A stretch of 64,000 nt of DNA from Bryum argenteum (GCA_037043015.1 CM073321.1:24937510-25001509), one strand, 5' to 3'. Positions 12,161 through 25,479 are shown, counted from the first letter of the stretch. Made by a program: numbers and translations. The notes: generated from the sequence alone by a model not told the origin.

Positions 12161-13455
12161 TGCCGCGCACCTCTCCTTGAGGAGTGCCCGCAACACCAAG
12201 GGCCCAAGGGGGACACCGGAGTGACGCCCGGGCCTTGGGGTGCCAAGGTGAAGGGAACCTAAGTGGGCCTAGTGTGGGAGAGGACCCCGGGCGTTGGAGA
12301 CGCCTCTCACCCACGGAGACTAGGAGCCACGACGGAATGGACATGAGATTATGGAAGCTCATGTTGCCACGATTCCGGGATGCTAAGGAGCACCTCATTT
12401 GGAGGTGTGAGCTAAAAGTTATGGGAGTTGGAAGATTGTGGGACTAAAGGGAGTGCTGTCCAGGGACAGTGCTGGACTGGGAAGCTGGCCCGGGACTCCC
12501 GAATCTTCAGAGGGGCATAACTCCCTCAATACTTGTCGGAATGAGGCAAGTAAGGTGTCTATCGGCATCTACTTGACGAGTAGATGTCGATAGAGTGGTC
12601 GCTCGTCGCGTTTGGATGCGGGACGAGGTAGATACGAGCCCTGGAAGGTTCGGGAAGTCTCCCGGGGCCTTCCAGCGGCTAAGGCATTGGGAGATTGGGT
12701 GGTCTTCCAAACCTTAGAGGTGTGAGGGTCCAGCCCTTCACCTAGGACCAGGGGCTGCCGAATCCCACAGAGTATACTATGGGGAGGGCTGGTCTCCCTC
12801 CCCACTCCCATGGTGCCTTGGTGGTGACCAAGGTGGGAGTCCCGAGTGGTGTGGCTAGTGTTGGGGCCTCACCATGGGGACTCCCAAGCCAAGGTGAGTC
12901 CCAATGGGTGGAGCTAGTGTTGGGGCTCCACCATGGGGACTCAAAGTGCAAAATGAGGCACGGTGGGTGGAGCTAGTGTTGGGGCTTCACCACGGTGGCT
13001 CATAAGGACAAGGTGAGTCCCGGTGGTGGAGCTAGTGTTGGGGCTCCACCATGGGGACTCATATAGGCAAAATGAGGACCATGAGTGCTACCGATGTGGG
13101 GTGGTGTCTCACCGCCGGCGTTGTGATTACTTGGTGGCCTTGGGGTCACCATGGTGGTCATGGGCGGTGGTGAGGAGACACCACCAAGTGCGGTTAGGCC
13201 GCGTGGTATGGGAGTGCCACCAAGTTGGGCCTTGGACATAAGTGGAAGTCCGCACCTAACCATTGGCTACCTACGAAGGAGTTGAGTCCCGGTTGCATGA
13301 GTAGGAGGGATTGATAACCAAGCGGTGAGCTTGGTGGTTGGTATGGAGAGCTAACTTTGTGCATGTGGGGGATGTGCAGAGTTAGCGCTCGTGACACTTG
13401 CTAGAGTTGGGAAAAAGTTGGTGTAAGCCAAGGTGAGCTAGCAAGGGTTGCGACA
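12161..13455 (+). repeat. Chromovirus LTR 1 (5' LTR of first copy)
   Basis: About 1295 bp, ending TTGCGACA immediately before a primer binding site. By eye it differs from LTR 3 at only a handful of places and from LTR 2 at slightly more, so LTRs 1 and 3 look like the original pair. It contains repeated motifs such as GGAGCTAGTGTTGGGGCT. Confidence 0.95.
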
Positions 13456-13457
13456 CT

Positions 13458-13469
13458 TGGTATCAGAGC
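13458..13469 (+). other. Primer binding site, first chromovirus copy
   Basis: TGGTATCAGAGC directly follows LTR 1. It is complementary to the 3' end of plant initiator methionine tRNA, the usual primer for Ty3/Gypsy elements. The same site follows LTR 2 at 16273-16284. Confidence 0.9.
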
Positions 13470-13504
13470 AGGCTTTTAGTACCCAAGTGCAAAGTTGTGA
13501 GGGA

Positions 13505-14974
13505 GCAATGGGCAAGAAGAAGACCATTGAGGGTGATGAGCCTGGAGCTTCCAAGCGGCCACGCACGAGGGGGAACAAAGACCCCGATGCTACAAGTGAG
13601 GCTCATTCTCATGACTCCAATGAGCAAGCTGCCACTAGTGAGGGCAATGAGCAAATGGAATTGTCACTTCAAGAGGAGCCCTTGGGTGAAGAGGAGCGCT
13701 CTAGGTCGAGACGCCTAGAGTCTTCCCAAGGGGTGGAAAGACAAGATCCTCAATTGGCTTTCCAAATGTGAATGCTTGAGTTCATGGACTCCGTGAATCA
13801 AGAGCTCAAGCGTGGGAAGGGAGAAAGGGATCGCCAAGAGAGGTTGATTGAACACCTCATGATGCAAGGGTCTTGACCTTCATCTTCCACCAAAAAGTTG
13901 GCTAAGGTAAACATGCCAAGCACCTTCTCGGGACTTGGTAAGGCAAGGAAGGTGAAGGAATTCCTTCTTGAGATGGATAACTACTATGATGTCCAAAAGC
14001 CGGATGAGGAGGACAAGGTTTCCATTGCGGTGACATTTCTCAAGGATCATGCTCTTCAATGGTGGACAAGCAAAAAGGAGCAAGAGCCGGATTTGGTGGC
14101 AAACTTGACTTGGGGTGGCTTCAAAGACTTGTTGAGTGAACGCTTCACACCAGAGTATCAGGAGTTGAGGGAAGGCATGAACTTGGTGCAAATGAGGCAC
14201 ACTGGGTCTCTCAAGGCCTATGTGCGTGACTTCAATGCCCAAATGAATGCCACACCCAAGATGGATGAGTTCTCTAAGAAGTGCATCTTTTTGGGTGGGC
14301 TTCAAAAGTGGGTGGTGGATGCCTTGTTCAAGTTCCCAAAACTTCCTGAGGATGTGGCGGGCATCATCAAGATTGTTGAAAGGATTGAGGCTGATGGACC
14401 CGAGAGGAAGTCAAGTGGCCCCTCTCAACAAAGCGGATCAAATAGGAATGCGGTTCAAGGCAAAGAGCGCAGGAAGTTTGGCTTTGGCAACAAACACAAG
14501 GGACAAGTGGATGGTGGAGCCTCTAACAAAAGGGAACACCAAGGGGGAAAGCCATCTAAAGGGGGAGACAAAGGTGATGACACCAAGGCCAAGAGGTGCC
14601 ATGGTTGTGGCAAGATTGGCCACTTCATTGCGGAGTGCCCCGACAAGAAGGTGAGTACCATTGCAAGTCTTGCTTGTGTTGAAGACCGCATACTAGAAGG
14701 AGGTTTTGTGGCCAAGGCAAGTAGCCTCAAGCCAAGGCCGGGCCTCTTGTTTCTTGAGGCCCAAGTGAAGGACAAAGATGTCTCATGTTTGGTTGATACA
14801 AGGGCAACGCACTCCTTCATGAGTCCCAAACTAGCAAGGGAGTTGGGCTTGCCACTGCAAAAGGCAAGCAAGCCCATCAATGTGCGTTTTGCAAAGGGCG
14901 AACCGCACAAGACGGAGGAAGTGGCGTTGCAAGTGACCTTGAAGTGTGGGACATTGGAGTTTGTTGAGAATTTC
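13505..14974 (+). pseudogene. Chromovirus gag and protease start, first copy (fossil, truncated)
   Basis: A gag-like region begins with MGKKKTIEGDE, has the retrotransposon gag domain (ALQWWTSKKE, FTPEYQELREGM), a basic stretch, one CCHC knuckle (CHGCGKIGHFIAEC, near 14600-14640) and the start of an aspartic protease domain. The internal region stops where LTR 2 begins, so the rest of pol is absent from this copy. It looks broken. Confidence 0.9.
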
Positions 14975-16270
14975 TGTCGCGCACCTCTCCTTGAGGAGTG
15001 CCCGCAACACCAAGGGCCCAAGGGGGACACCGGAGTGACGCCCGGGCCTTGGGGTGCCATGGTGAAGGGAACCTAAGTGGGCCTAGTGTGGGAGAGGACC
15101 CCGGGCGTTGGAGACGCCTCTCACCCACGGAGACTAGGAGCCACGACGGAATGGACATGAGATTATGGAAGCTCATGTTGCCACGATTCCGGGATGCTAA
15201 GGAGCACCTCAGTTGGAGGTGTGAGCTAAAAGTTATGGGAGTTGGAAGATTGTGGGACTAAAGGGAGTGCTGTCCAGGGACAGTGCTGGACTGGGAAGCT
15301 GGCCCGGGACTCCCGAATCTTCAGAGGGGCATAACTCCCTCAATACTTGTCGGAATGAGGCAAGTAAGGTGTCTATCGGCATCTACTTGACGAGTAGATG
15401 TCGATAGAGTGGTCGCTCGTCGCGTTTGGATGCGGGACGAGGTAGATACGAGCCCTGGAAGGTTCGGGAAGTCTCCCGGGGCCTTCCAGCGGCTAAGGCA
15501 TTGGGAGATTGGGTGGTCTTCCAAACTTTAGAGGCGTGAGGGTCCAGCCCTTCACCTAGGACCAGGGGGCTGCCGAATCCCACAGAGTATACTATGGGGA
15601 GGGCTGGTCTCCCTCCCCACTCCCATGGTGCCTTGGTGGTGACCAAGGTGGGAGTCCCGAGTGGTGTAGCTAGTGTTGGGGCCTCACCATGGGGACTCCC
15701 AAGCCAAGGTGAGTCCCAATGGGTGGAGCTAGTGTTGGGGCTCCACCATGGGGACTCAAAGTGCAAAATGAGGCACGGTGGGTGGAGCTAGTGTTGGGGC
15801 TTCACCACGGTGGCTCATAAGGACAAGGTGAGTCCCGGTGGGGGAGCTAGTGTTGGGGCTTCACCACGGGGACTCATATAGGCAAAATGAGGACCATGAG
15901 TGCTAACGATGTGGGGTGGTGTCTCACCGCCGGCGTTGTGATTACTTGGTGGCCTTGGGGTCACCATGGTGGTCATGGGCGGTGGTGAGGAGACACCACC
16001 AAGTGCGGTTAGGCCGCGTGGTATGGGAGTGCCACCAAGTTGGGCCTTGGACATAAGTGGAAGTCCGCACCTAACCATTGGCTACCTACGAAGGGGTTGA
16101 GTCCCGGTTGCATGAGTAGGAGGGATTGATAACCAAGCGGTGAGCTTGGTGGTTGGTATGGAGAGCTAACTTTGTGCATGTGGGGGATGTGCAGAGTTAG
16201 CGCTCGTGACACTTGCTAGAGTTGGGAAAAAGTTGGTGTAAGCCAAGGTGAGCTAGCAAGGGTTGCGACA
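14975..16270 (+). repeat. Chromovirus LTR 2 (5' LTR of second copy)
   Basis: About 1296 bp, TGTCGCGC to TTGCGACA, followed by a primer site at 16273-16284. It lies directly against the truncated internal region of the first copy, which marks the second copy's insertion point. No matching target duplication is found after LTR 3, consistent with later LTR-LTR recombination. Confidence 0.95.
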
Positions 16271-16321
16271 CTTGGTATCAGAGCAGGCTTTTAGTACCCA
16301 AGTGCAAAGTTGTGAGGGAGC

Positions 16322-19300
16322 AATGGGCAAGAAGAAGACCATTGAGGGTGATGAGGCTGGAGCTTCCAAGCGGCCACGCACGAGGGGGAACAAAGACCCC
16401 GATCCTACAAGTGAGGCTCATTCTCATGACTCCAATGAGCAAAGCCGCCACTAGTGAGGGCAATGAGCAAATGGAATTGTCACTTCAAGAGGAGCCCTTG
16501 GGTGAAGAGGAGCGCTCTAGGTCGAGACGCCTAGAGTCTTCCCAAGGGGTGGAAAGACAAGATCCTCAATTGGCTTTCCAAATGTGAATGCTTGAGTTCA
16601 TGGACTCCGTGAATCAAGAGCTCAAGCGTGGGAAGGAAGAAAGGGATCGCCAAGAGAGGTTGATTGAACACCTCATGATGCAAGGGTCCCGACCTTCATC
16701 TTCCACCAAAAAGTTGGCTAAGGTAAACATGCCAAGCACCTTCTCGGGACTTGGTAAAGCAAGGAAGGTGAAGGAATTCCTTCTTGAGATGGATAACTAC
16801 TATGATGTCCAAAAGCCGGATGAGGAGGACAAGGTTTCCATTGCGGTGACATTTCTCAAGGATCATGCTCTTCAATGATGGACAAGCAAAAAGGAGCAAG
16901 AGCCGGAGTTGGTGGCAAACTTGACTTGGGGTGGCTTCAAAGACTTGTTGAGTGAACGCTTCACACCGTAGTATCGGGAGTTGAGGGAAGGCATGAACTT
17001 GGTGCAAATGAGGCACACCGGGTCTCTCAAGGCCTATGTGCGTGACTTCAATGCCCAAATGAATGCCACACCCAAGATGGATGAGTTCTCTAAGAAGTGC
17101 ATCTTTTTGGGTGGGCTTCAAAAGTGGGTGGTGGATGCCTTGTTCAAGTTCCCAAAACTTCCTGAGGATGTGGCGGGCATCATCAAGATTGTTGAAAGGA
17201 TTGAGGTGATGGACCCGAGAGGAAGTCAAGTGGCCCCTCTCAACAAAGCGGATCAAATAGGAATGCGGCTCGAGGCAAAGAGCGCAAGAAGTTTGGCTTT
17301 GGCAACAAACGCAAGGGACAAGTGGATGGTGGAGCCTCTAACAAAAGGGAACACCAAGGGGGAAAGCCATCTAAAGGGGGAGACAAAGGTGATGACACCA
17401 AGGCCAAGAGGTGCCATGGTTGTGGCAAGATTGGCCACTTCATTGCGGAGTGCCCCGACAAGAAGGTGAGTACCATTGCAAGTCTTGCTTGTGTTGAAGA
17501 CCGCATACTAGAAGGAGGTTTTGTGGCCAAGGCAAGTAGCCTCAAGCCAAGGCCGGGCCTCTTGTTTCTTGAGGCCCAAGTGAAGAACAAAGATGTCTCA
17601 TGTTTGGTTGATACAGGGGCAACGCACTCCTTCATGAGTCCCAAACTAGCAAGGGAGTTGGGCTTGCCACTGCAAAAGGCAAGCAAGCCCATCAATGTGC
17701 GTTTTGCAAAGGGCGAACCGCACAAGACGGAGGAAGTGGCGTTGCAAGTGACCTTGAAGTGTGGGACATTGGAGTTTGTTGAGAATTTCACATTATGTGA
17801 GATGGATGAGGTAGACCTCATCTTAGGGGATACCTTCTTTGAGGCGCACACGGTGGATGTGAGGCGCAAGCCAAAGACGGTTAGTGGTGCGCCGTGATGG
17901 CAAGGAGTTAGTGTTGAAGTTAACTCGTGGCCCTTCAATAGCGGGGGGCAAATTAAACTTGGTCTCTTTAGACCAAATGTTGGAACATCAATTTGTGGTG
18001 ATGGCTCGTGAAGAGCAACTTGGGCATGAGGGGAAGGGGGTGCAACAACCACTTCCCAAAGAAATTCAAGAGGTGTTGGCCAAGTACAAGGATGTGCTTA
18101 CCAATGAGTTACCCAAAGAGCTACCCCCAAGAAGAGAAGTGGATCACAAGATCGAGGTGCTACCTGGAGCTGAGCCACCTTCTAAGGCACCTTATCGGTT
18201 AAACCAAAAAGAGTTGATGGAGCTAAAGAAGCAACTAAACGACTTGTTGGAAAGGGGTTATGTGAGACCAAGCAAGTCACCATATGGTGCACCGGTCCTC
18301 TTTGTGGACAAGAAGGATGGCAAGCTTAGGATGTGCATTGATTATAGGGCCTTGAATAAGGTGACCATCAAGAACAACTACCCTTTGCCTCGAATTGATG
18401 ATCTCTTTGATAGATTGGCGGGAGCTAAGTACTTTAGTCGCATAGACTTGAAGTCGGGTTACTACCAAATCCGCATTGCGGATGCGGATGTAGAAAAGAC
18501 CGCGTGCCGCACAAGGTATGGGTCTTATGAGTTCCTTGTGATGCCCTTTGGGTTGTGCAATGCACCCTCAACATTCACAACCCTTATGAACACCATCTTT
18601 CGAGAGGAAATGGATGACTTTGTGATTGTCTACATCGATGACATCTTGGTGTTTTCCAAGACGGCCGAGGAACATGCAAGGCACCTTGAGGCAAAGTACT
18701 CATGAAGCTTAGAGACAACAAGCTTTATGCTAATGGGGAAAAGAGTGAGTTTGCACAACTTGAGATGGAGTTCTTGGGCCATGTGGTTACCGGAGATGGA
18801 ATCAAGCCGGACATGAAGAAGGTGAAGGCAATTCAAGAGTGGAAGCGGCCTTCTACACAAAAGGGACTTAGGTCATTCCTTGGCCTAGCAAACTACTATC
18901 GCCGCTTCATACGCAACTTCTCTAAGATTGCCAAGCCTTTGTCCGACTTGTTGAAAAAGGGGTGAACCAAGTATGGGATGAATTTTGCTACCAAGCCTTT
19001 GAGGAACTCAAGAACAAGTTGTCATCTCCACCAGTGTTGAAGTTCCCTGAGTTTGATAAGCCCTTTGAGGTCCACACAGATGCAAGTGACTTTGCCATTG
19101 GAGGCGTCTTGATGCAAGATGGTAGGCCAATTGCCTATGAGAGCAAGAAGTTGGATGGGTGTCAAAGGAGGTGGCCAACTCACGAGAAGGAGCTCTTTGC
19201 GGTGGTGCATTGTTTGAAGACATGGCAACATTACTTGGGGTTGCACAAGACTAAGGTCTACACCGATAATGTGTCTTTGAAGTATTTTGAGACACAAGCA

Positions 19301-20944
19301 CAAATGAGTGCCAAACAATTGAGGTGGCATGATACCTTGGCGCTCATGAATGTGGACTTGATCCACAAACCGGGCCGTGACAATGTGGTGCCGGATGCGC
19401 TAAGTAGAAAGGAAGAGTTTCATGCCATGAGCACCACCCAAGTCTTGCGGCTCATGTATAAGGGTGAAGGCAATTGGGAACGGCGGATAAGAGATGGGTA
19501 CATGAAGGACCCCGAGGCACAACAAATGCTTGGTGATCTTAGGAAGGGCAAGAAGCTCAAGGAGATCAAGTTGGTGAATGGATTGCTCAAGTATAAGCAA
19601 AGTAGGGTGTATGTTCCTCAAGGCAAGCTTAGATTGTTGGTTTTGAAGGAGGAACATGATAGTCCCATAGCCGCCATAGGGGAGAAAAGGCTACCATTGC
19701 AACGGTGTCAAGGAGGTACTATTGGCCGGGGATGAAAGATGACATAACCCACTTTGTGAAGACTTGTGTGAAGTGCCAACTTAACCGGGCTTCATATCAA
19801 AAGCAAGCGGGCTTGTTGCAACCATTGCCAATTCCGCCGGGTCCTTGGCATAGTGTGTCTATGGACTTCATCACAAGCCTTCCCGAGTCGCAAGGGTATG
19901 ATGCCATCTTAGTGATGGTGGATCGGTTTAGCAAGTTGGCTCATATGGTGCCAACTAGAGGAACCGAATCGCGCTTGAGACCGCCAAGATCTTTCTCGAT
20001 GCATGGTGGAAGCATCACGGGTTGCCAAGAGTGATTGTGTCGGATCGAGACCCAAAGTTCACAAGTGCATTTTGGAGACACTTCTTTAGGAAGGTGGGAA
20101 CCAAGTTGACATTTAGCACACGCCTTTCATCCCCAAACAGATGGGCAAACCGAAAGGGTGAATGGGGTCTTGAACCAATACTTGAGGAACTTTGTGAGTG
20201 CGGACCAACGTGATTGGGTAGACTATGTGGGGTTGGCGGAGTTCGATTACAATGCGGCCACACACTCGGCGACTAAGGAGTCACCTTTCAAAGTGGCCTA
20301 TGGAGTGGAGCCACTCCAACCCGCCGACTTAGCTCTCGAGGGGGCACATTCAACACGAGTTCAACCAAGATGGTGAAGACTTGGCCAAGAAGCGGGAACA
20401 TATGTTGGAAAAAACCAAGTTGTTGTTGGAGAAGGCAAGAAGGCGCTATGAGAAGCAAGTCAATGCCGGAAGACGTGAAGTGGAGTATGAGGTGGGACAA
20501 AAGGTGTTGTTGAATGTGAAGAACTTCACCATGCCCGAAGGCCTCACTCCAAAGTTCATGTCCAAGTTTGCGGGTCCGTTTCCCATTGTGGAACGGGTGT
20601 TCAAAGATGTGTATAAGTTGGAGCTACCACCCGAGATCAAAGTGCATCCAACATTCCATGTTTCATTGTTAAAGCCATTCAAGGAGGATACCTTGTGGCC
20701 GGATCGCAAGCAAGTGATTCGGCCACCACCAGAGTTGGTTGGACAACATTTGGAATATGAGGTAGAGGCCATCCTCAAGAGTAGGAACCTCAAAAACAAG
20801 AGCAAGGAATACCTTGTGAAGTGGCGAGGATACCACGAGAAAGAAGCAACGTGGGTGGCGGCAAAGGGCATGGTGAATGCTAAGGAGGTGGTGGAGAACT
20901 TTGAGAAGAATAGGAGCTCCAACAAGAAGCAACGTAGGCATTGA
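16322..20944 (+). pseudogene. Chromovirus gag-pol, second copy (fossil)
   Basis: Parts in order, approximate: gag 16.3-17.3 kb; CCHC knuckle about 17.41-17.46 kb; aspartic protease (LVDTGATHSF) about 17.6-17.85 kb; reverse transcriptase about 18.2-18.9 kb with [15 protein letters not shown] and YIDDILVFS; RNase H about 19.05-19.35 kb (HTDASDFAIGGVL); integrase about 19.6-20.35 kb with a zinc-binding start and a D-containing core (SMDFITSLPES); C-terminal chromodomain about 20.74-20.9 kb (LEYEVEAIL..YLVKWRGY). The chromodomain defines the chromovirus branch and in known members steers integration to particular chromatin. The region looks broken, with roughly eight breaks. Confidence 0.93.
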
Positions 20945-21745
20945 TGAGGACATCAACCTCCGTAGTGGGGGAGGATGACTTGTAGCTTGGGCGTAGATCC
21001 ACAACACTTGTACTTGTTCTTTGGATTTGGCAATAAAGTTTGGCTTTGGTGTGTGCAAAGAGAAGAGTATGAGATGGAGTCCTAGTCTTGTACTTGTGCT
21101 AAGTTGGTGGAAGAGGGGGAATAGAGATGTGAAACCGAGTTGGGAAGGCCGAGTAATGGGGACCAAGGCTAGGAGAAAGAGTGGATAAAACCATGAAGTC
21201 CCTTGGCCTTGGGCTTGTCCGGCGGGGACAAGGTAATGGCGCGTGCTCATAAAAGCGCCACTCCCACAAACTAGTGCAAGCTAGTGCATGGGAGTCATGA
21301 ACCCATGCCTCGAAAAAGAGATAGTGGGATCCGAGTTGGGCGGAACTTGGCATTACCCCCGTGCGATCGAGTCGTGGTGTAAAAGCCATCTTGGGTTTGC
21401 AACCAAGACAACTTGGTGGAAGCATTGAGGTCCAGCCTAGTAGTCAAGGAAGAAGTGTTAGGCTAGTGGAGCCTAACTTGGAGAGCCAAGGTAAGGGCAA
21501 TCCAAGAGGGTCTCAAAGTAGGTGGGTCTAGAGTAGTTTAGTTGCCTTGGAAGAAGTCCAGGGTTCTAAACGGACCACCTAGTGACGACACCTTTGAGAC
21601 TTTGCCAAAGTTTGAGAGTGCATTGTGGGGGTCGCGCCCTGGTGAAACACAATGCTTTGCACCAATGGGGATGGCAACCCAAGAGTTGGTGTGACCCACT
21701 ACAAGTATAGTCGATGAGGCATCGACTCCATTAGGTGGGGGTGAG
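20945..21745 (+). other. Chromovirus 3' untranslated stretch and polypurine tract
   Basis: About 800 bp between the chromodomain end and LTR 3 without coding features that I recognise. A purine-rich run (GGTGGGGGTGAG, about 21734-21745) directly before LTR 3 fits a polypurine tract for plus-strand priming. Confidence 0.75.
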
Positions 21746-23039
21746 TGTCGCGCACCTCTCCTTGAGGAGTGCCCGCAACACCAAGGGCCCAAGGGGGACA
21801 CCGGAGTGACGCCCGGGCCTTGGGGTGCCAAGGTGAAGGGAACCTAAGTGGGCCTAGTGTGGGAGAGGACCCCGGGCGTTGGAGACGCCTCTCACCCACG
21901 GAGACTAGGAGCCACGACGGAATGGACATGAGATTATGGAAGCTCATGTTGCCACGATTCCGGGATGCTAAGGAGCACCTCATTTGGAGGTGTGAGCTAA
22001 AAGTTATGGGAGTTGGAAGATTGTGGGACTAAAGGGAGTGCTGTCCAGGGACAGTGCTGGACTGGGAAGCTGGCCCGGGACTCCCGAATCTTCAGAGGGG
22101 CATAACTCCCTCAATACTTGTCGGAATGAGGCAAGTAAGGTGTCTATCGGCATCTACTTGACGAGTAGATGTCGATAGAGTGGTCGCTCGTCGCGTTTGG
22201 ATGCGGGACGAGGTAGATACGAGCCCTGGAAGGTTCGGGAAGTCTCCGGGGCCTTCCAGCGGCTAAGGCATTGGGAGATTGGGTGGTCTTCCAAACCTTA
22301 GAGGTGTGAGGGTCCAGCCCTTCACCTAGGACCAGGGGGCTGCCGAATCCCACAGAGTATACTATGGGGAGGGCTGGTCTCCCTCCCCACTCCCATGGTG
22401 CCTTGGTGGTGACCAAGGTGGGAGTCCCAGTGGTGTGGCTAGTGTTGGGGCCTCACCATGGGGACTCCCAAGCCAAGGTGAGTCCCAATGGGTGGAGCTA
22501 GTGTTGGGGCTCCACCATGGGGACTCAAAGTGCAAAATGAGGCACGGTGGGTGGAGCTAGTGTTGGGGCTTCACCACGGTGGCTCATAAGGACAAGGTGA
22601 GTCCCGGTGGTGGAGCTAGTGTTGGGGCTCCACCATGGGGACTCATATAGGCAAAATGAGGACCATGAGTGCTACCGATGTGGGGTGGTGTCTCACCGCC
22701 GGCGTTGTGATTACTTGGTGGCCTTGGGGTCACCATGGTGGTCATGGGCGGTGGTGAGGAGACACCACCAAGTGCGGTTAGGCCGCGTGGTATGGGAGTG
22801 CCACCAAGTTGGGCCTTGGACATAAGTGGAAGTCCGCACCTAACCATTGGCTACCTACGAAGGAGTTGAGTCCCGGTTGCATGAGTAGGAGGGATTGATA
22901 ACCAAGCGGTGAGCTTGGTGGTTGGTATGGAGAGCTAACTTTGTGCATGTGGGGGATGTGCAGAGTTAGCGCTCGTGACACTTGCTAGAGTTGGGAAAAA
23001 GTTGGTGTAAGCCAAGGTGAGCTAGCAAGGGTTGCGACA
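21746..23039 (+). repeat. Chromovirus LTR 3 (3' LTR)
   Basis: About 1294 bp, TGTCGCGC to TTGCGACA, followed by the target duplication GGAAC. Very close to LTR 1. If the nesting model is right it may be a hybrid of the 3' LTRs of the two copies. Confidence 0.95.
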
Positions 23040-23569
23040 GGAACGCAAGTCTGTGGCAGCCGGAGGTCAGATTGGAATCCGGCCTCGCACAGTCTACTCA
23101 CAGACCCTCCCAGACCGTAAGTGTTTACCACAGCAGTTTCCCTCTCTCAGACACCTAGACCAGTTCAAGACACAAGGCACTCAAGAATACGCCCAACCCG
23201 ACTTCAACTCCACAGAAACAATCTAACAAAGAATCCGGATTCCTAACTCCCAACTCATAAATCAACACAGTAGATCCGACTTTCCAAGCACTCAACTGAA
23301 AAGGAGACAGGGAAATGATCACACAGAATATGCGCATAAGAAGGTTTGATTAACACTCAAGCAAGGAATGTTTTAGGTGGCAAAAGTTCCACCTATAAGT
23401 ACTTCTAAGTCAACGACTTAGATACCTAACTGGATTGCGGCGCCGGCCTACAAGGCCTATTCCTAAAAAAGCGGCACGCATTCCCAAAAAGAAGATACTA
23501 TACTGGCCTAGGCCGGATACCAATCCGACCTCCTAACCCTGGCCGTCCTCTGACTGCCGACCTCTAATA

Positions 23570-25479
23570 CGTCCTACCTCCTCCTTCGCGAACTAACCCC
23601 GTGCTTCGGCCGCTTCAGTGGCGTAGCCGCGATACGTCCTGCCTTCACTCTCTTGCCCGTATCGGTTATCACGTACTCGTCCTCGCTAGAGTTGGTGTCG
23701 TCCCTGTCTTCAGCTCTTCTTCTTCGGAGTGTTCGAGGCCGATGTCGTGAAGCTTCTGGGCTCCAGGAGACTTCTCGTATTCCTTGGCCGTAAGCTTCCT
23801 CTTCGCGGTACGAGTGTTCTTGGTCGGAGAATGCTTTGGGACGGGTGCGTCTCCCTCCGTCTTCACCTTCGCTTTGCCCCCTTTGTGTCGGTCGGATCAA
23901 GAGTCCAAAGATCCGTCCTCTCCATCTTAATCGGATCCGGCCTCGGAGTCTTGGCCAGGGTAGAAGTGAAGGCCGGCATGACTACCTTCTTCATCTGCTC
24001 CCGGACGGCGTCGAGCAACCCCTTGACCTCGGCGTTGCTCTTTTCGACCGTCGCGGCGTACGTCTTCGCTGCCAAGAGAAACTTCCTGAAAGTTTCCGCC
24101 TTGAACACCTGCGACTCCAGGATTCCGGCCTTGTACAGGTTCGCCTTCTGCAGTACGTCCACCGGAGTCTCGCAGATCTCAACGAGCTTCACGACCTGCT
24201 CGTTCGCCGTGATTACGGCCTGCCGTCCGACCAAGAGTTCTTCCTCCCTTCTTCTAACCGTCTCGCGAAGACGTCTATTCTCCAGGATTAGCTTGGTCAC
24301 TTGCTTCTCCATCTGTCGGAACTGCTCCTCGTCCGGCTTGGAGTCCCACTTCTGCTTTACCTCCAAAGCAATGCACTATCTGCACTCCAAACTCTCTACA
24401 TAGCTGCAACAGTAGCTTTTGGTAGAAGAAGTACTGGCACCTGGCTTCCGTGAAGTGGTGCCATGCTTGCCTCATGGGATCCGCATGGTTGGCGGACGGA
24501 CTGAGAGGTGGGGGAAGTCTGGGGTCGTACGGATTCATGGGATTCTCCCAGTCGGCCATAACTTCCCCTTCATCCACCGGCCTCGAAGGCTGTCCTCGCT
24601 CGGTCTGAGTTCCGGCCTCGGTCGGGTTCGTAGGAGGGGACGGGGACGGTAGGATGATTACCTCTGGACCCGTACGCGGTGGGGTTGCCTCTGGAGCCGG
24701 CTCTTGTGGCGCGTCCGGTTGGACGTCCTCGTCGCGTCGATCCGACCTCGCCCGAAGACACGGCCCTTCTTTGTCGCGCTCTCCACCGATTCGAACCCTC
24801 CGTTGTTTTGCGATGATAGCACAATCTCGTAGATCGACTCCTCCTCCTCCGTCAGCACTTCCTCCTTGTACAGGTGGTAAAGGAAAGGAGTAATAGGGCT
24901 AGGACGGGTTTTACCTACGTTATCCGCGAGCCGGGCGACCAGATCGCGGATGATCATTCCCCAGTCGACCTCCCGTTTGCCGCGCAGGGATCCCAGGACG
25001 GTGTTGGCGAGCCGGATGGTTATGCGATGCGGCTTCTCCCCGTGAATAATCGGCGCCAAAAACTTGATGATGGCGCGCTCCCTCGGGTCCTTGCAATCTT
25101 CCACCGAGTAGCCGTTGTTCTTGTGCGGACTCTCGTGGAACGCCTTTTTCGCCCATTTGTGTTTCCGGCCGCACAACCCTACTCCGCTGATTACGACCAG
25201 ACCGTAAACAGCTCTCCACAGGTCAGCCGTCCAGGAAGCCGGCTTCCCTCTGACCGTCCCTTCGAATTGATATGGCGCGCCGACCTTGATCTCGCGCACC
25301 ATCTCCGCCTCGCGCAAACCCCAAGGCGTGTCCAACAGGCCGGCGAGTCCCATCTTGTCGAGATCCTCCGCCAAGGACTTCTTCTCGTCCTCATCGATCG
25401 GGATGCAAGGGAGTACTAACTTGATGGAGATCTTCAGCTCCTCCTGCGCTTGAGCGGAAGCGGACGCCGTTCCTGCCAT
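23570..25479 (-). pseudogene. Coiled-coil 'plant transposon' protein of the outer LTR-type element (fossil)
   Basis: On the minus strand a start MAGTASASAQ near 25479 follows a TATAAAAGG box near 25650 and a pyrimidine-rich leader. The first ~230 residues carry 'VISGVGLCGRKHKWAKKAF' and 'FLAPIIHGEKPHRITIRLANTVLGSLRG', resembling the 'putative plant transposon protein' group in non-seed plants (from memory). Further along (about 24.37-23.86 kb) is a long heptad-rich coiled coil (QMEKQVTKLILENRRLRETV), then a basic tail. It belongs to the element that carries it, not to the host. It looks broken, with about three breaks. Function unknown. Confidence 0.55.

Larger units (their letters stand above)
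12161..23039 (+). mobile_element. Ty3/Gypsy chromovirus cluster: LTR - part internal - LTR - internal - LTR
   Basis: Three nearly identical ~1.3-kb LTRs (TGTCGCGC..TTGCGACA type ends) separate a partial internal region and a longer gag-pol region. The whole is flanked by the 5-bp duplication GGAAC (12156-12160 and 23040-23044). Recognisable parts: initiator-Met-type primer site, CCHC gag knuckle, aspartic protease, reverse transcriptase with YIDD, RNase H, integrase and a C-terminal chromodomain, hence a plant chromovirus. The layout fits one copy inserted inside another of the same family, followed by recombination between the 3' LTRs. High LTR identity means young. The longer copy looks broken, with several (roughly eight) breaks. 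Confidence 0.92.

Noticed and set aside
23729-24403. A plus-strand frame opposite the coiled-coil protein
   Set aside because: Antisense shadow; the minus strand carries the heptad pattern and a promoter.
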